Assembly: GCA_002382045.1 (NCBI GenBank)
Contig: DFZJ01000067.1
Location: forward strand, 1-14,933
DNA length: 14,933 nt
Reading direction: 5' to 3'
Source of the DNA: Syntrophaceae bacterium UBA4059
GTDB lineage: Bacteria; Desulfobacterota; Syntrophia; Syntrophales; Smithellaceae
Shown here one piece after another: positions 1 to 7,818 of this stretch. Position 1 is the first letter of the stretch. Every line of letters starts with the position of its first letter. The notes below the pieces were generated by a model. That model was not told where the DNA came from, did no database searches, and was given only the letters and a program-made list of their open reading frames with translations. The position numbers and the translations under genes are program-made.

Positions 1-195
1 AGATATATTTTTTACATCATCCGTTGAAATATCGCCGAAAAACTTTAGCGTGAGATGCTGCCCCTGCGGCCTTGTCCAGCTAACCTTGCCGCTGATCTCC
101 CGTTTTAATTTTTCCTGCAGTCGAACCATGGTCTGTAAAACATCTTCCGATGGTTCGATGGCCAGAAAAGCTCGAATGTTTTTTTCCGCGGGCAT
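1..195 (-). CDS. thpR: RNA 2',3'-cyclic phosphodiesterase (LigT/ThpR family), 5' part only
   Basis: The first 65 codons are inside the window; the gene runs off the left edge. The reading begins MPAEKNIRAFLAIEPSEDVL, which matches the usual 'R-A-F-I-A-I' opening strand of 2H phosphoesterases, and the first of the two expected HxT motifs is visible as HLTLKFFGD near residues 48-56. Family members hydrolyse 2',3'-cyclic phosphate ends of RNA in vitro; the cellular role is unclear. The ATG is preceded by AGGAG, which lies in the last codons of cinA, and only three bases separate the cinA stop from this start, so it is the third gene of a pgpA-cinA-thpR operon. The second HxT motif lies outside the window, so intactness cannot be judged. 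Confidence 0.8.
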   Translation of the reverse strand, partial: MPAEKNIRAFLAIEPSEDVLQTMVRLQEKLKREISGKVSWTRPQGQHLTLKFFGDISTDDVKNIS

Positions 196-198
196 AAA

Positions 199-1446
199 CT
201 ATTTTTTCTCCTGTAAATAGTTTTGCAGCATCATGAGGGCCGTTTCGGAAAACACAAGTTTGTTTCTTTTGCGGTCCCAGCGGAATCGGTAATGACGGCA
301 AACGGTCTCGTTTGCGTCAGCCAGCGCGATATAAACCGTGCCAACCGGCTTTTCCTTGCTTCCGCCGGTTGGTCCCGCAATACCGGTGGAGGACAGACCC
401 AGATTGGTTCCCGCAAGCTTGCGGACGCCTTCGGCCATCAGGCGCGCGGTTTCTTCGCTTACCGCGCCATGTTTTTCAATGATGTCGGCCGGAACACCGA
501 GCAGGCTGATTTTAGCTTCGTTGCTGTAGGTCACCAGGCCACGGTCAAAGTAGATGGAACTGCCCGAAACATCGGTAAGACGATTGGCGATGAGTCCGCC
601 CGTGCAGGATTCCGCCACGGCAATGCTCAGTTTCTTTTGGGTGAGGGCGGCGGCGATCATTTCTTCCAGCGTCTGCTCGCCGTAGGAAAAAATACAATCG
701 GAGAGGCGCACCGTTACTGCATCGATTGCCTTTTGCAGATTTGATTGTGCTTGCTTCTGAGAATCGGCACGGGCAATCAGCACCAGATGATTTTCGGGAA
801 AGACGGGGTAGAAACCGACGTTGATGCCGAGGGCTTCAAAATTAAAGTCTGCCAGTTTTTCATCCACCGCCGCCTCGGAAAGGCCGAATGTTTTAATGGT
901 CTGCTTGACCACATGCTGGACGGGCTGTGGAAAGTAACGGCGCAATACGGGAATAACGCCTTCGGGCAGCATCCGGTGTGTTTCAGACGGAACGCCCGGA
1001 ATGACAAAAACCAGTTTGTCTTTCACCTGCAGCGCGAATCCGGCGGCGGTGCCGACGGGATTAGGAATCACTTCCGCGCCCGCGGGGAAAAGCGCCTGCT
1101 TGGCGTTGTTTTCCGTCCAGTGCAGGTTATACTGAACAAAGATTTCTTTGAGCCGGGCCAGAACTTTTTCGTCCGTGTACAACGGGAGGCCGAACGCTTT
1201 GGCGACCGCTGCTGTGGTGATATCGTCGGCTGTCGGACCCAGGCCGCCGGTGCAAATCACCGCGTCGGTAAAAGTTAAAAGGTAATGCAGACGGCTTTTA
1301 ATAGTTGCAAAGTCATCGCCGACCGACATCATCGTTTCCACCTGCCAGCCTTGTAAGCTGATTTCCCGCGCGATAAACGATGAATTGGTGTCGGCGGTGC
1401 GTCCGTTCATTAATTCGTTGCCGATGGTTAAAATGCCAATCTTCAT
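199..1446 (-). CDS. cinA: CinA-like protein: MoCF-type domain plus nicotinamide-nucleotide amidase (PncC) domain
   Basis: The 415-residue length is normal for full-length CinA. The N-terminal half is a molybdopterin-binding-like (MoCF/COG1058) domain, seen from the MKIGILTIGNEL opening and TGGLGPTADD at 66-75. The C-terminal half is a PncC-type amidase, seen from AESCTGG at 278-284 (conserved Ser/Cys region) and GIAGPTGG at 355-362. By family knowledge the C-terminal domain deamidates nicotinamide mononucleotide to nicotinic acid mononucleotide in pyridine nucleotide salvage, and the N-terminal domain can act as an ADP-ribose pyrophosphatase. The start overlaps the pgpA stop by four bases (ATGA), which indicates translational coupling. 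The MoCF fold is shared with MoeA, but proximity to the moeA genes is probably coincidental because mobB and a divergent promoter region lie between. Confidence 0.93.
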   Translation of the reverse strand: MKIGILTIGNELMNGRTADTNSSFIAREISLQGWQVETMMSVGDDFATIKSRLHYLLTFTDAVICTGGLGPTADDITTAAVAKAFGLPLYTDEKVLARLKEIFVQYNLHWTENNAKQALFPAGAEVIPNPVGTAAGFALQVKDKLVFVIPGVPSETHRMLPEGVIPVLRRYFPQPVQHVVKQTIKTFGLSEAAVDEKLADFNFEALGINVGFYPVFPENHLVLIARADSQKQAQSNLQKAIDAVTVRLSDCIFSYGEQTLEEMIAAALTQKKLSIAVAESCTGGLIANRLTDVSGSSIYFDRGLVTYSNEAKISLLGVPADIIEKHGAVSEETARLMAEGVRKLAGTNLGLSSTGIAGPTGGSKEKPVGTVYIALADANETVCRHYRFRWDRKRNKLVFSETALMMLQNYLQEKK

Positions 1447-1910
1447 AAAATACCCGTCAGTGTCAGTATAAATAATATTAATCCGCCATAGACGCCTGCG
1501 CCGAGATCGTCAGCCACCACGCCCCAGCCACCCGGTAAGTTCTGAAGGCGATTGACCGGAAAAGGCTTCCAGATATCGAAAATCCGGAAAAGCACAAACG
1601 CTGCACAAAGATGCAATCCGGTAATGGCCATGGGCAGCATCGTGACCTGAAAGCCTGCAATTTCATCAATCACGATTCGCTGGTCGTCTTTTTTCTTGAA
1701 AAGAATTTCCGCTTGGCCCGAAACATAAATAGCGGCAGCCGATATGGCAACCACGAAGAAAAAGCGAAAAAATCCGGGCAGAGAGTAACAACAAAGGCAA
1801 ATCAAAACACCGACCAGTGTGCCGGCCGTTCCCGGCGCGACAGGTGACAGGCCCGAACCGAAACCGGTTGCCAGTATCCTGATAATTTGATCTTTTCTTG
1901 CGACCGCCAC
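1443..1910 (-). CDS. pgpA: Phosphatidylglycerophosphatase A
   Basis: A 155-residue membrane protein with all PgpA signature blocks: GSGLSPVAPGTAGTL at 18-32, IVIDEIAGF at 79-87, RIFDIWKPFP at 109-118 and GGWGVVADDLGAG at 127-139. The acidic residues in these blocks are the expected metal and phosphate site. It dephosphorylates phosphatidylglycerophosphate to phosphatidylglycerol at the inner membrane. Hydrophobic stretches fall near residues 32-64, 88-108 and 140-155. The start codon is GTG, with AAGGAT about five bases upstream; no better in-frame ATG exists at the N-terminus. It is the first gene of the minus-strand operon with cinA and thpR, so its promoter should lie in 1911-2165. Confidence 0.93.
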   Translation of the reverse strand: MAVARKDQIIRILATGFGSGLSPVAPGTAGTLVGVLICLCCYSLPGFFRFFFVVAISAAAIYVSGQAEILFKKKDDQRIVIDEIAGFQVTMLPMAITGLHLCAAFVLFRIFDIWKPFPVNRLQNLPGGWGVVADDLGAGVYGGLILFILTLTGIL

Positions 1911-1944
1911 GGGGATCCTTTTATAATGTCATTTATTATCAATG

Positions 1945-1973
1945 AGTTAGGTTTTGAAACCTAGCTTTTTTTT
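1945..1973 (+). terminator. Terminator-like hairpin followed by eight T, plus-strand sense
   Basis: The core is TAGGTTT-TG-AAACCTA (1948-1963). Pairing extends outward to a 9-bp stem (one T-G wobble) with a TTGA loop, followed directly by eight T at 1966-1973. That is the form of an intrinsic terminator on the plus strand. No plus-strand gene lies upstream of it, so it would end antisense or read-in transcription, or the palindrome may instead be a protein-binding site in the pgpA/mobB promoter region. The stem is A/T-rich, so it may be weak. Confidence 0.4.
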
Positions 1974-2037
1974 GATGGCGTGTCAAATGATTTCAACTTC
2001 CTTTTAGTGTCCCGTACAAAATGAGACGCTTTTATAA

Positions 2038-2055
2038 ATAGAACGTCCGTTCTAT
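2038..2055. promoter_or_regulatory. Perfect 8+8 palindrome, possible TetR-type operator
   Basis: ATAGAACG-TC-CGTTCTAT is an exact inverted repeat with two central bases. The GAACG/CGTTC half-site arrangement resembles operators of TetR-family repressors. It lies in the intergenic space between pgpA (minus) and mobB (plus), about 110 bases upstream of the mobB start, and next to an A/T-rich TATAAA. No TetR-family gene is in the window, so its partner and even its use as an operator are inferred. Confidence 0.4.
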
Positions 2056-2165
2056 ACCACACAGTTTTCAGTGATGTCAAGCAATCTTGAGGATGATGAG
2101 TAAAAAATTGGCTCCGCCGGCATAATATGGTATGTAACCGTCAAATAAAGGAATTTAGGGGAAAA

Positions 2166-2660
2166 ATGACTATACCCATCTTATCCGTCGTAGGAAAATC
2201 CAATTCCGGAAAGACGACTCTGCTGGAAAAAATAATTTTCGATCTGACCGGCCGGGGCTATCGCGTAGCCACGATCAAACATAACCAGCATGGTTTTAAC
2301 ATTGATCATGAAGGCAAGGACAGTTACCGGCATAAGAAGGCCGGAGCGCATATCACCGTCGTTTCGTCGCCGCACCAGCTCGCACTCATCCAGGATGTGG
2401 ATCATGACCATTCCTTTGAAGAAATCCGGAATAAATTCATTCACGGCGCGGATATTATTCTCACCGAGGGATTCAAGGTGAATGACTATCCGAAGATCGA
2501 AGTCTTCCGTTCGGAGCTCAAACGCGAACTGATCAGCAAAAAAGAAGATGGTCTGATTGCGGTTGCTGCGGATGTGAAGTTGGACGTGGATGTTCCCTGT
2601 CTCGATCTTAATCATCCCAAGGCGATTGCCGATTTCATCGAAATCAATTTCTTAAAATAA
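2166..2660 (+). CDS. mobB: Molybdopterin-guanine dinucleotide biosynthesis adaptor protein MobB
   Basis: A 164-residue P-loop GTPase. The Walker A motif GKSNSGKT is at residues 10-17. TIKHNQHGFNIDHEGKDSYR (37-56) and AGA (59-61) are typical of MobB, as is LTEGFK at 99-104. MobB binds GTP and assists MobA in attaching GMP to molybdopterin to make the bis-MGD cofactor used by enzymes such as the formate dehydrogenase encoded at 11122-14229. The start at 2166 is chosen because TAGGGGA lies five to six bases upstream and the P-loop strand begins at once; a start 13 codons earlier has no ribosome-binding site and adds an unconserved tail. It stands alone on its strand and converges with the MoeA-fusion gene, with only 23 bases between stops and no clear terminator. 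Confidence 0.92.
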   Translation: MTIPILSVVGKSNSGKTTLLEKIIFDLTGRGYRVATIKHNQHGFNIDHEGKDSYRHKKAGAHITVVSSPHQLALIQDVDHDHSFEEIRNKFIHGADIILTEGFKVNDYPKIEVFRSELKRELISKKEDGLIAVAADVKLDVDVPCLDLNHPKAIADFIEINFLK

Positions 2661-2683
2661 CGCACCGTCGAAGCCAGACTGCA

Positions 2684-4621
2684 TCAGGGAGTTATCTCCA
2701 TCACCAGTTCCCCGCTTCGTGATGGGTCATACCCGCCGAGAGTGAGCACTCTTTCACGGAACCCTGAAGAACGGATCGTATCAAGAACGATCCGGATATT
2801 CGGATCATCCAGGATGGCGGTCGGCATCACCAGGTCATATTGCTCCCGGTCCATGGCGATAAAATCCAAATCAAGGGCTTTCGCGGCTGCGTAAATGCCC
2901 ATGCCGCAATCCGCTGCACCGCTTAAGACATCCACAGCCACGGACATGTGGGTAAACTCCTCCTGATCATAACCTTTGACGGCGTCAGGCTGAATACCGG
3001 CACGGGCTATGTTGTAGTCGAACAAGATGCGGGTGCCTGAACCCGCCTGCCGGTTAACGAATGAAACATCCTCCCGGGTGAGGTCCATGATGCCCTTGAT
3101 CCCCTTGGGATTGTTCTTTTGAATGATCAGGCCCTGGTCCCGCAGCACGAGGCGAAAGAGGCTGACGCTGGTCCCCTGGAGGTACCGTTTGATATAGGAA
3201 ACATTATACTCGCCTGTTTCCGCATCCAGCAAGTGCGATCCAGCGCAATGGCAGATGCCTTTCCTGACGGCCATCAGACCGCCCAGGCTTCCCGCGTTTG
3301 CCGACGAGATCCGGATATTCTTTCCCGTGCCCTGCCTGATTTCATCAGCCAGAATGTCAATGGTGATATCATGACTTCCGATCACGACGATGGTATTTTG
3401 CAGCTCTTCCTCGCTCACCAGGAGGTCGGCCTGGATCAACTCATCCTGCGTCACACCTTCGGCAAGTGGAGGGATGCGTAAGATTCCTTCCGCCCTCGTC
3501 AGGGTGGTCACAGATCCCGCGGATCTGGGCAGCGGCGTTGCGATGAACCGATCCCCCACCTTGCCGATATTGACGCGGATGAATTCCTCCATTCCCAATT
3601 TTGAGGGGATATTCGCGGAGGGGCTGACCGCGATGGATTTGCCTTTAGGTTCAGGAAGACCTTGGAGGCTGAAAAGAAGGGGCCTGGCAAATTGTTCAAA
3701 AGACAGGATCGCCGAGACGGTATAACCCGGAATGCCTATGACCGGCTTTTCTTGGATAACGCCAAGGATGGTTGGTTTTCCAGGCATCATCGCCACCCCG
3801 TGCACCAGGACTTCCCCGATCCGGGCGATGATGCCGGCGTTATAATCCTTGGAACCTGCCGAGGAACCGGCATTGATAATAATCAGATCCGCATCCGAAT
3901 CCGCTGCTCGTAAAAGGGCGGCACGGATATCCTCTTCTTCATCAGGGGTGATATCAAAGACAAGAGGTTCTCCCTGGGCCTCACGAACAAGTCCGGACAG
4001 AGTGATGGAATTGGACTCAATGATTTGATTTGTTTTCAACTGGCTGAGATTTGTAATATCTCCGTGGCGGATCAGTTCCGTTCCGCTCGGAATGATGATC
4101 ACTTTGGGTTTTTTCCGGACCATGACTGTAAAAACACCTGCGGCAATCAGAGCCCCCAGGTCATAGGAACGAATCACATGGTTCTGGGGGAGGATCAGTT
4201 GAGTGGCGACAATATCCTCACCCACCTTTCTGATATGCTGCCAGGGATAGGCGGAGGAGAGGATCTCAATGTGGGTATCGTCGATTTGATGGATCTTTTC
4301 GATCATGATGACGGCGTTATAGCCATCCGGCAGGGCCTGACCGGTATTGATCCACCGAGCGCTGTCACCTGTTTTTAAAATTTTTGGCGCTTTTTCAGTG
4401 GCGCCGTATGTTTCTTCCGCCCTGACCGCAATGCCGTCCATGGCGGCCGAGTGGTAGGTCGGCGCGGAAATTCTCGCAAAGACGGGTTGGGCAGTCACAC
4501 GTCCCAGAGCGTCTTCAACATGGATCTCTTCAGGGAGCGTTTTCTTTTCCTGCCATACCTTCGAAAAGATACTCCGGGCCTCGTCAAGCCCCTTCATTGC
4601 CAGATAGACATTTCTCTTCAT
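2684..4621 (-). CDS. MoeA-family molybdopterin metal insertase fused to C-terminal PBP-like domain
   Basis: This protein of 645 residues has two parts. Residues about 10-405 form a MoeA/gephyrin-E-type unit: HSAAMDGIAV (57-66, with the conserved Asp), SGTELIRHG (179-187, usually TGDEL), NAGSSAGSKDY (250-260), PGKP (280-283) and GIPG (296-299). Residues about 410-640 are a periplasmic-binding-protein-like domain, probably Pfam PBP_like, with SSANAGSLGGL (439-449), SHLLDAETGEYN (462-473), FVNRQAGSG (521-529) and GYDQEEFTH (550-558). No signal peptide is present, so it is cytoplasmic. MoeA uses adenylylated molybdopterin and molybdate or tungstate to make the metal cofactor; the PBP-like part may bind the oxyanion or cofactor (inference). 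The start follows a GAGG sequence, ten bases after the stop of the upstream moeA. The Asp-to-Thr change in the TGDE motif may be normal for this subfamily. Databases often call such proteins MoeA/LysR substrate-binding-domain proteins. Confidence 0.88.
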   Translation of the reverse strand: MKRNVYLAMKGLDEARSIFSKVWQEKKTLPEEIHVEDALGRVTAQPVFARISAPTYHSAAMDGIAVRAEETYGATEKAPKILKTGDSARWINTGQALPDGYNAVIMIEKIHQIDDTHIEILSSAYPWQHIRKVGEDIVATQLILPQNHVIRSYDLGALIAAGVFTVMVRKKPKVIIIPSGTELIRHGDITNLSQLKTNQIIESNSITLSGLVREAQGEPLVFDITPDEEEDIRAALLRAADSDADLIIINAGSSAGSKDYNAGIIARIGEVLVHGVAMMPGKPTILGVIQEKPVIGIPGYTVSAILSFEQFARPLLFSLQGLPEPKGKSIAVSPSANIPSKLGMEEFIRVNIGKVGDRFIATPLPRSAGSVTTLTRAEGILRIPPLAEGVTQDELIQADLLVSEEELQNTIVVIGSHDITIDILADEIRQGTGKNIRISSANAGSLGGLMAVRKGICHCAGSHLLDAETGEYNVSYIKRYLQGTSVSLFRLVLRDQGLIIQKNNPKGIKGIMDLTREDVSFVNRQAGSGTRILFDYNIARAGIQPDAVKGYDQEEFTHMSVAVDVLSGAADCGMGIYAAAKALDLDFIAMDREQYDLVMPTAILDDPNIRIVLDTIRSSGFRERVLTLGGYDPSRSGELVMEITP

Positions 4622-4631
4622 CAGCCATGCC

Positions 4632-5870
4632 TCATTGAAAGGGTTTAAAGAGCATGACTTCCACAGGCTGCCCTTTGTAGAGCCCTTCCGTATTTCTGTC
4701 GATTTTCAATAATCCATGGGCCTCAACCAGTGTGGAGATCAGCCCCGACTTGCCAAAAATCGGCTCCGCAAAAATTCGTCCGTCTCTTTTAGCCAGTTTG
4801 ACTCTGATGTAATCATCTCTCCCGCCGGCCGATTCAATGTTTCGTGTAAGCTCTGCTTGCAGATAACAATGAGGGTCACCCGATGCGTTTAGAACACCCG
4901 CCAATCTTGATAAAAAGGGATTTAAAAAAATCTCCGCGACAACCATGGCCGAAGCAACATGGCCCGGCAGCCCGAACACCGCCTTGCCGCCGATCCTGGA
5001 AATGATGGCCGGCTTTCCCGGGCTGATGGCGATGCCGTGCACCAGCAATTGGGCGTGATCAAAGGATTCCAGGACTTTCAGGGTCATGTCCCGCACACCG
5101 ACCGAACTGCCGCCGGATATCCACACCGTGTCGCAGGTCGAAAGTGCTCCGGCAACTATTTCTCTCAGATCGGAAAAATTGTCTTTGCATAACCCCAGAT
5201 TGACGGGAATGGCCCCGGCCTGACCGCAAAAGGCGCTTAACGTATAACTGTTGATGTCACGCACCTGTCCGGGTTTCGGATGTTGATCAATGGGAATAAT
5301 TTCATCTCCCGTCGAAATAATGGCGACTTTCGGTCTTTTGTACACCGCAATGCTTTGTATGCCCAACCCTGCCAGGATGCCGATATCCTGAGGCCGGAGA
5401 GTGGCGCCCTTTTCAAAGATCACAACTCCTTTTTTAAAATCATCACCCGGCATGACGACATTTTCCAGGGGCGACACGGTACGGCTCACTTCAATAGTTT
5501 TTTCATCCAGACTATGACAGTACTCGATCATGACCACTGCATCCGCGCCTTCGGGGAGCATTCCACCCGTTGATATCCGGACGGCCTTTCCGGGCGTGAC
5601 GATGTCCGTGGGAATTTGGCCCATGGTGACTTCCCCGGCCAGTTCAAGAAAAGCCGGAAGATTTTCCGATGCCCCGAAGGTATCGCCGGCTCGCAGGGCG
5701 TAACCATCCATGGTCGTCCGGCGAAAGCTTGGCAAGTCCTCTTCGGCGACTATTTCTTCACTCAGAATCCGGTTGAGGGCATCTCCGATAAAGATGGATT
5801 CCGCCCCTACCGGTGCGAAACCCTTCAATATCTCATGGACTTCTTCAGATGTCTTGACCTTAAAAAACAT
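4632..5870 (-). CDS. moeA: Molybdopterin molybdenumtransferase MoeA (stand-alone)
   Basis: The 412-residue length is typical of MoeA. Conserved blocks are TTMDGYAL (52-59, with the substrate Asp), STGDEI (186-191, intact), SGGSSVGVRDM (252-262), PGKP (284-287) and GLPGH (300-304). It inserts molybdate or tungstate into adenylylated molybdopterin in the cytoplasm. The start is placed at 5870, not at an ATG at 5912, because GGAGAGGAGAAAGG lies immediately upstream of 5870 and the conserved MoeA N-terminus begins there; the longer form lacks a ribosome-binding site. It follows tupC after a 133-base gap and precedes the MoeA-PBP fusion by ten bases, so the two moeA genes are probably co-transcribed. 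Unlike its neighbour it has no extra C-terminal domain. Confidence 0.9.
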   Translation of the reverse strand: MFFKVKTSEEVHEILKGFAPVGAESIFIGDALNRILSEEIVAEEDLPSFRRTTMDGYALRAGDTFGASENLPAFLELAGEVTMGQIPTDIVTPGKAVRISTGGMLPEGADAVVMIEYCHSLDEKTIEVSRTVSPLENVVMPGDDFKKGVVIFEKGATLRPQDIGILAGLGIQSIAVYKRPKVAIISTGDEIIPIDQHPKPGQVRDINSYTLSAFCGQAGAIPVNLGLCKDNFSDLREIVAGALSTCDTVWISGGSSVGVRDMTLKVLESFDHAQLLVHGIAISPGKPAIISRIGGKAVFGLPGHVASAMVVAEIFLNPFLSRLAGVLNASGDPHCYLQAELTRNIESAGGRDDYIRVKLAKRDGRIFAEPIFGKSGLISTLVEAHGLLKIDRNTEGLYKGQPVEVMLFKPFQ

Positions 5871-5919
5871 TGCCTTTCTCCTCTCCGGGCTAAGAACTGA
5901 CGGGAAAATCATTGTTGCG

Positions 5920-5948
5920 TTGATAATCTAATTTTCTAAATATGCCAA
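5920..5948 (-). promoter_or_regulatory. Candidate sigma70-like promoter for the two moeA genes
   Basis: On the minus strand TTGGCA (5948-5943) is followed after 17 bases by TATCAA (5925-5920). These match the -35 consensus at five of six and the -10 consensus at four of six positions with ideal spacing. It lies in the tupC-moeA gap and would start transcription about 45 bases before the moeA start codon. It could allow moeA expression independent of the tup genes; read-through from tupC is equally possible. Confidence 0.35.
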
Positions 5949-6003
5949 GAGAATAAATAGGGCTGGTGCGACGGCCTTTCTGGTGGCGCGGCTGTTCCTG
6001 AAT

Positions 6004-7086
6004 TTATTCGCGGCGCATGACGTGTATGGCGGTGGCTTTAAAAGATACGGCAACCACTGAACCTTCACAGAGGCCTAAATCTTCACAGGAAGACACGGTG
6101 ATATAGGCCACCAGAGGAAAACCGCAATCCAGAAACATTTTATAGAAGAAAGCCTGACGGGTAATCTTTGAAATTTTTGCTTCAAAAACATTACGGGCAC
6201 TGGTTTTTTCGGGCATGTCCGTTGAAACGGTGATGTTTTCCGGCCGTATGCAGCAGTAAACACTTTGTCCCACCGGAAAAGCACCGGTTGCCTGAATGGT
6301 TTCCCCGGCCACGGCAATTTCCATCATTTCCGCACTCCCGCTTTTAACCGTGCCTTCCAATATCGTTTCCGTGCCGACAAAGCTGGCCACAAATTCCGAA
6401 TCCGGCCGGTTAAATATCCCGGCGGTTGTGCCCGATTGAACAATTTTTCCGTCAACCATCACGGCGGCATCCTGTGCCAGGCGCAGCGTTTCTTCACGAT
6501 CGTGCAGCGCCATGACGGCCGTAATTTTTGTTTCTTCCAGGATATGCCGCAGGTCATCCATCAGTGTTTCCCGCGTGGGAGGATCCAGCGAGTTGAAGGC
6601 CTCATCCAGCAGGATCACCTGCGGCTTCAAGGCAAAAGCACGGGCCAGCGACACTCTTTTAGCTTCCCCGCCCGACAGCGTTTTAGCCGACCGCTTGGCC
6701 AGAGCAGTGATGCCAAAATAATTTAGGGCTTCGTCAACATTGCGTTTGATTTCAACATTGTTGAGATGACGGAATTTAAAGCCAAGGGCAACATTCTTCT
6801 CAACAGATGTGTTGAGCAGCAGGGGTTCCTGGAAGACGACGGATACGCTGCGGCGCATATCGGCCCGGTCCGCATTGGTCTCGATCGTCCGTCCTTTATA
6901 ACGGAGTATTCCCCGGCTTGGTTTTAATAAACCCGCCAGGGTTAAAAGAAGGGTCGACTTGCCCGCGCCGTTCGGTCCGATCAGGGCAAGGATCCTGCTT
7001 TCCTCAACATTCAGCTCCCGGACATCCAATACGATAACCCCGCCGCGCTGAACGATCAGATTTTGAATGGTTAAAATAGGCGTCAT
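6004..7086 (-). CDS. tupC: Tungstate/molybdate ABC transporter ATP-binding protein with C-terminal TOBE-like domain
   Basis: A 360-residue ABC ATPase. Motifs in order: Walker A GPNGAGKST (37-45), Q-loop FQEP (85-88), signature LSGGE (137-141), Walker B VILLDEAF (157-164) and H-loop His195. The Walker B neighbour is Ala where most family members have Pro (LDEPF); the catalytic Glu is present. The remaining C-terminal part (about 235-360) looks like the TOBE/MOP-type domain of oxyanion importers, which can bind molybdate or tungstate and inhibit transport in trans. It powers uptake through TupB at the cytoplasmic face. Its ATG overlaps the tupB stop (ATGA), so the two are translationally coupled. 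TupC rather than ModC is inferred from the neighbouring TupB and TupA types. Confidence 0.88.
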   Translation of the reverse strand: MTPILTIQNLIVQRGGVIVLDVRELNVEESRILALIGPNGAGKSTLLLTLAGLLKPSRGILRYKGRTIETNADRADMRRSVSVVFQEPLLLNTSVEKNVALGFKFRHLNNVEIKRNVDEALNYFGITALAKRSAKTLSGGEAKRVSLARAFALKPQVILLDEAFNSLDPPTRETLMDDLRHILEETKITAVMALHDREETLRLAQDAAVMVDGKIVQSGTTAGIFNRPDSEFVASFVGTETILEGTVKSGSAEMMEIAVAGETIQATGAFPVGQSVYCCIRPENITVSTDMPEKTSARNVFEAKISKITRQAFFYKMFLDCGFPLVAYITVSSCEDLGLCEGSVVAVSFKATAIHVMRRE

Positions 7087-7781
7087 CGCAGGTGCTGCCT
7101 TTGCTGGACATGCGTCAGCAGGAGATTCACCAGAAATGCCAGGATCAGGAGGATAATCCCCAGGGCAATGGCGATGTCAAAATTCCCTTTGCCGGTTTCC
7201 ATAACGGTGGCGGTCGTCAGGACGCGTGAATACCCTTTAATGTTGCCGCCCACCATGATGGAGGCGCCAACTTCGGAAATGACCCCGCCGAAACCGGCCA
7301 TCACGGCGGCCAGTAGCGGCAGTTTGGATTCTTTAATTAATACCCACACCATCTGCATGCGGCTGGCGCCGAGTGACAGAATTTGCAGGCGCAGATTGGG
7401 CGGCAGGTTTTGAATGGACGCCAGCGATATGCCCATGACAATCGGTGTGGCGATAATCGCCTGTGCAACAATCATGGCGTAGGGTGTGTAAAGAATTTCC
7501 AGAAATCCCAGTGGACCGTTTCGCCAGATCAGGATGGTCACAAACAGACCGACCACAACCGGCGGCAACCCCATCCCCGTGTTGATAATGCTGATCACCA
7601 GTCTTTTCCCGGGAAAGTTGGTTAAAGCAACCGCTGTCCCAATGGAAACGCCGAAAAAAAGGCTGATAAACGTGGCTGTCCCCGATATTTTCAAAGACAG
7701 CCACGTGATGCTCATGACTTCAGGATCAAAGCTGATGAGTAACTCAAAAGCTTTGATGATTCCTTGAATAATTAATTCCAT
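7083..7781 (-). CDS. tupB: Tungstate ABC transporter permease
   Basis: A 232-residue integral membrane protein with about five hydrophobic segments (near 28-55, 63-86, 100-120, 155-178 and 203-224). The cytoplasmic loop that docks the ATPase is recognisable around residues 134-170, with GASRMQMVWVLIKESKLPL at 138-156. The block EVGASIMVGGNIKGYSRVLT at 170-189 is characteristic of TupB-type permeases and unlike ModB. It forms the transmembrane channel with TupC and accepts oxyanion from TupA. No clear Shine-Dalgarno sequence precedes the ATG, and an 84-base gap containing a hairpin separates it from tupA, both of which suggest lower expression than the binding proteins. Confidence 0.9.
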   Translation of the reverse strand: MELIIQGIIKAFELLISFDPEVMSITWLSLKISGTATFISLFFGVSIGTAVALTNFPGKRLVISIINTGMGLPPVVVGLFVTILIWRNGPLGFLEILYTPYAMIVAQAIIATPIVMGISLASIQNLPPNLRLQILSLGASRMQMVWVLIKESKLPLLAAVMAGFGGVISEVGASIMVGGNIKGYSRVLTTATVMETGKGNFDIAIALGIILLILAFLVNLLLTHVQQRQHLR

Positions 7782-7818
7782 ATTGAATTACTGTTTGCCA
7801 TATTAACCAGGTTTAGCA

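Noticed and set aside
223..1278. Two plus-strand frames (173 and 177 residues) opposite cinA
   Set aside because: Both are antisense to clear cinA coding sequence and show no family motifs.
2127..2165. Longer MobB start at 2127
   Set aside because: The conserved P-loop strand begins at 2166 right after an AGGGG ribosome-binding site; the added 13 residues are unconserved in style.
2181..2615. 144-residue minus-strand frame opposite mobB
   Set aside because: It mirrors the MobB coding frame and has no independent support.
5868..5912. Longer MoeA start at 5912
   Set aside because: The extra 14 residues are not MoeA-like and have no Shine-Dalgarno sequence, whereas 5870 has a strong one.
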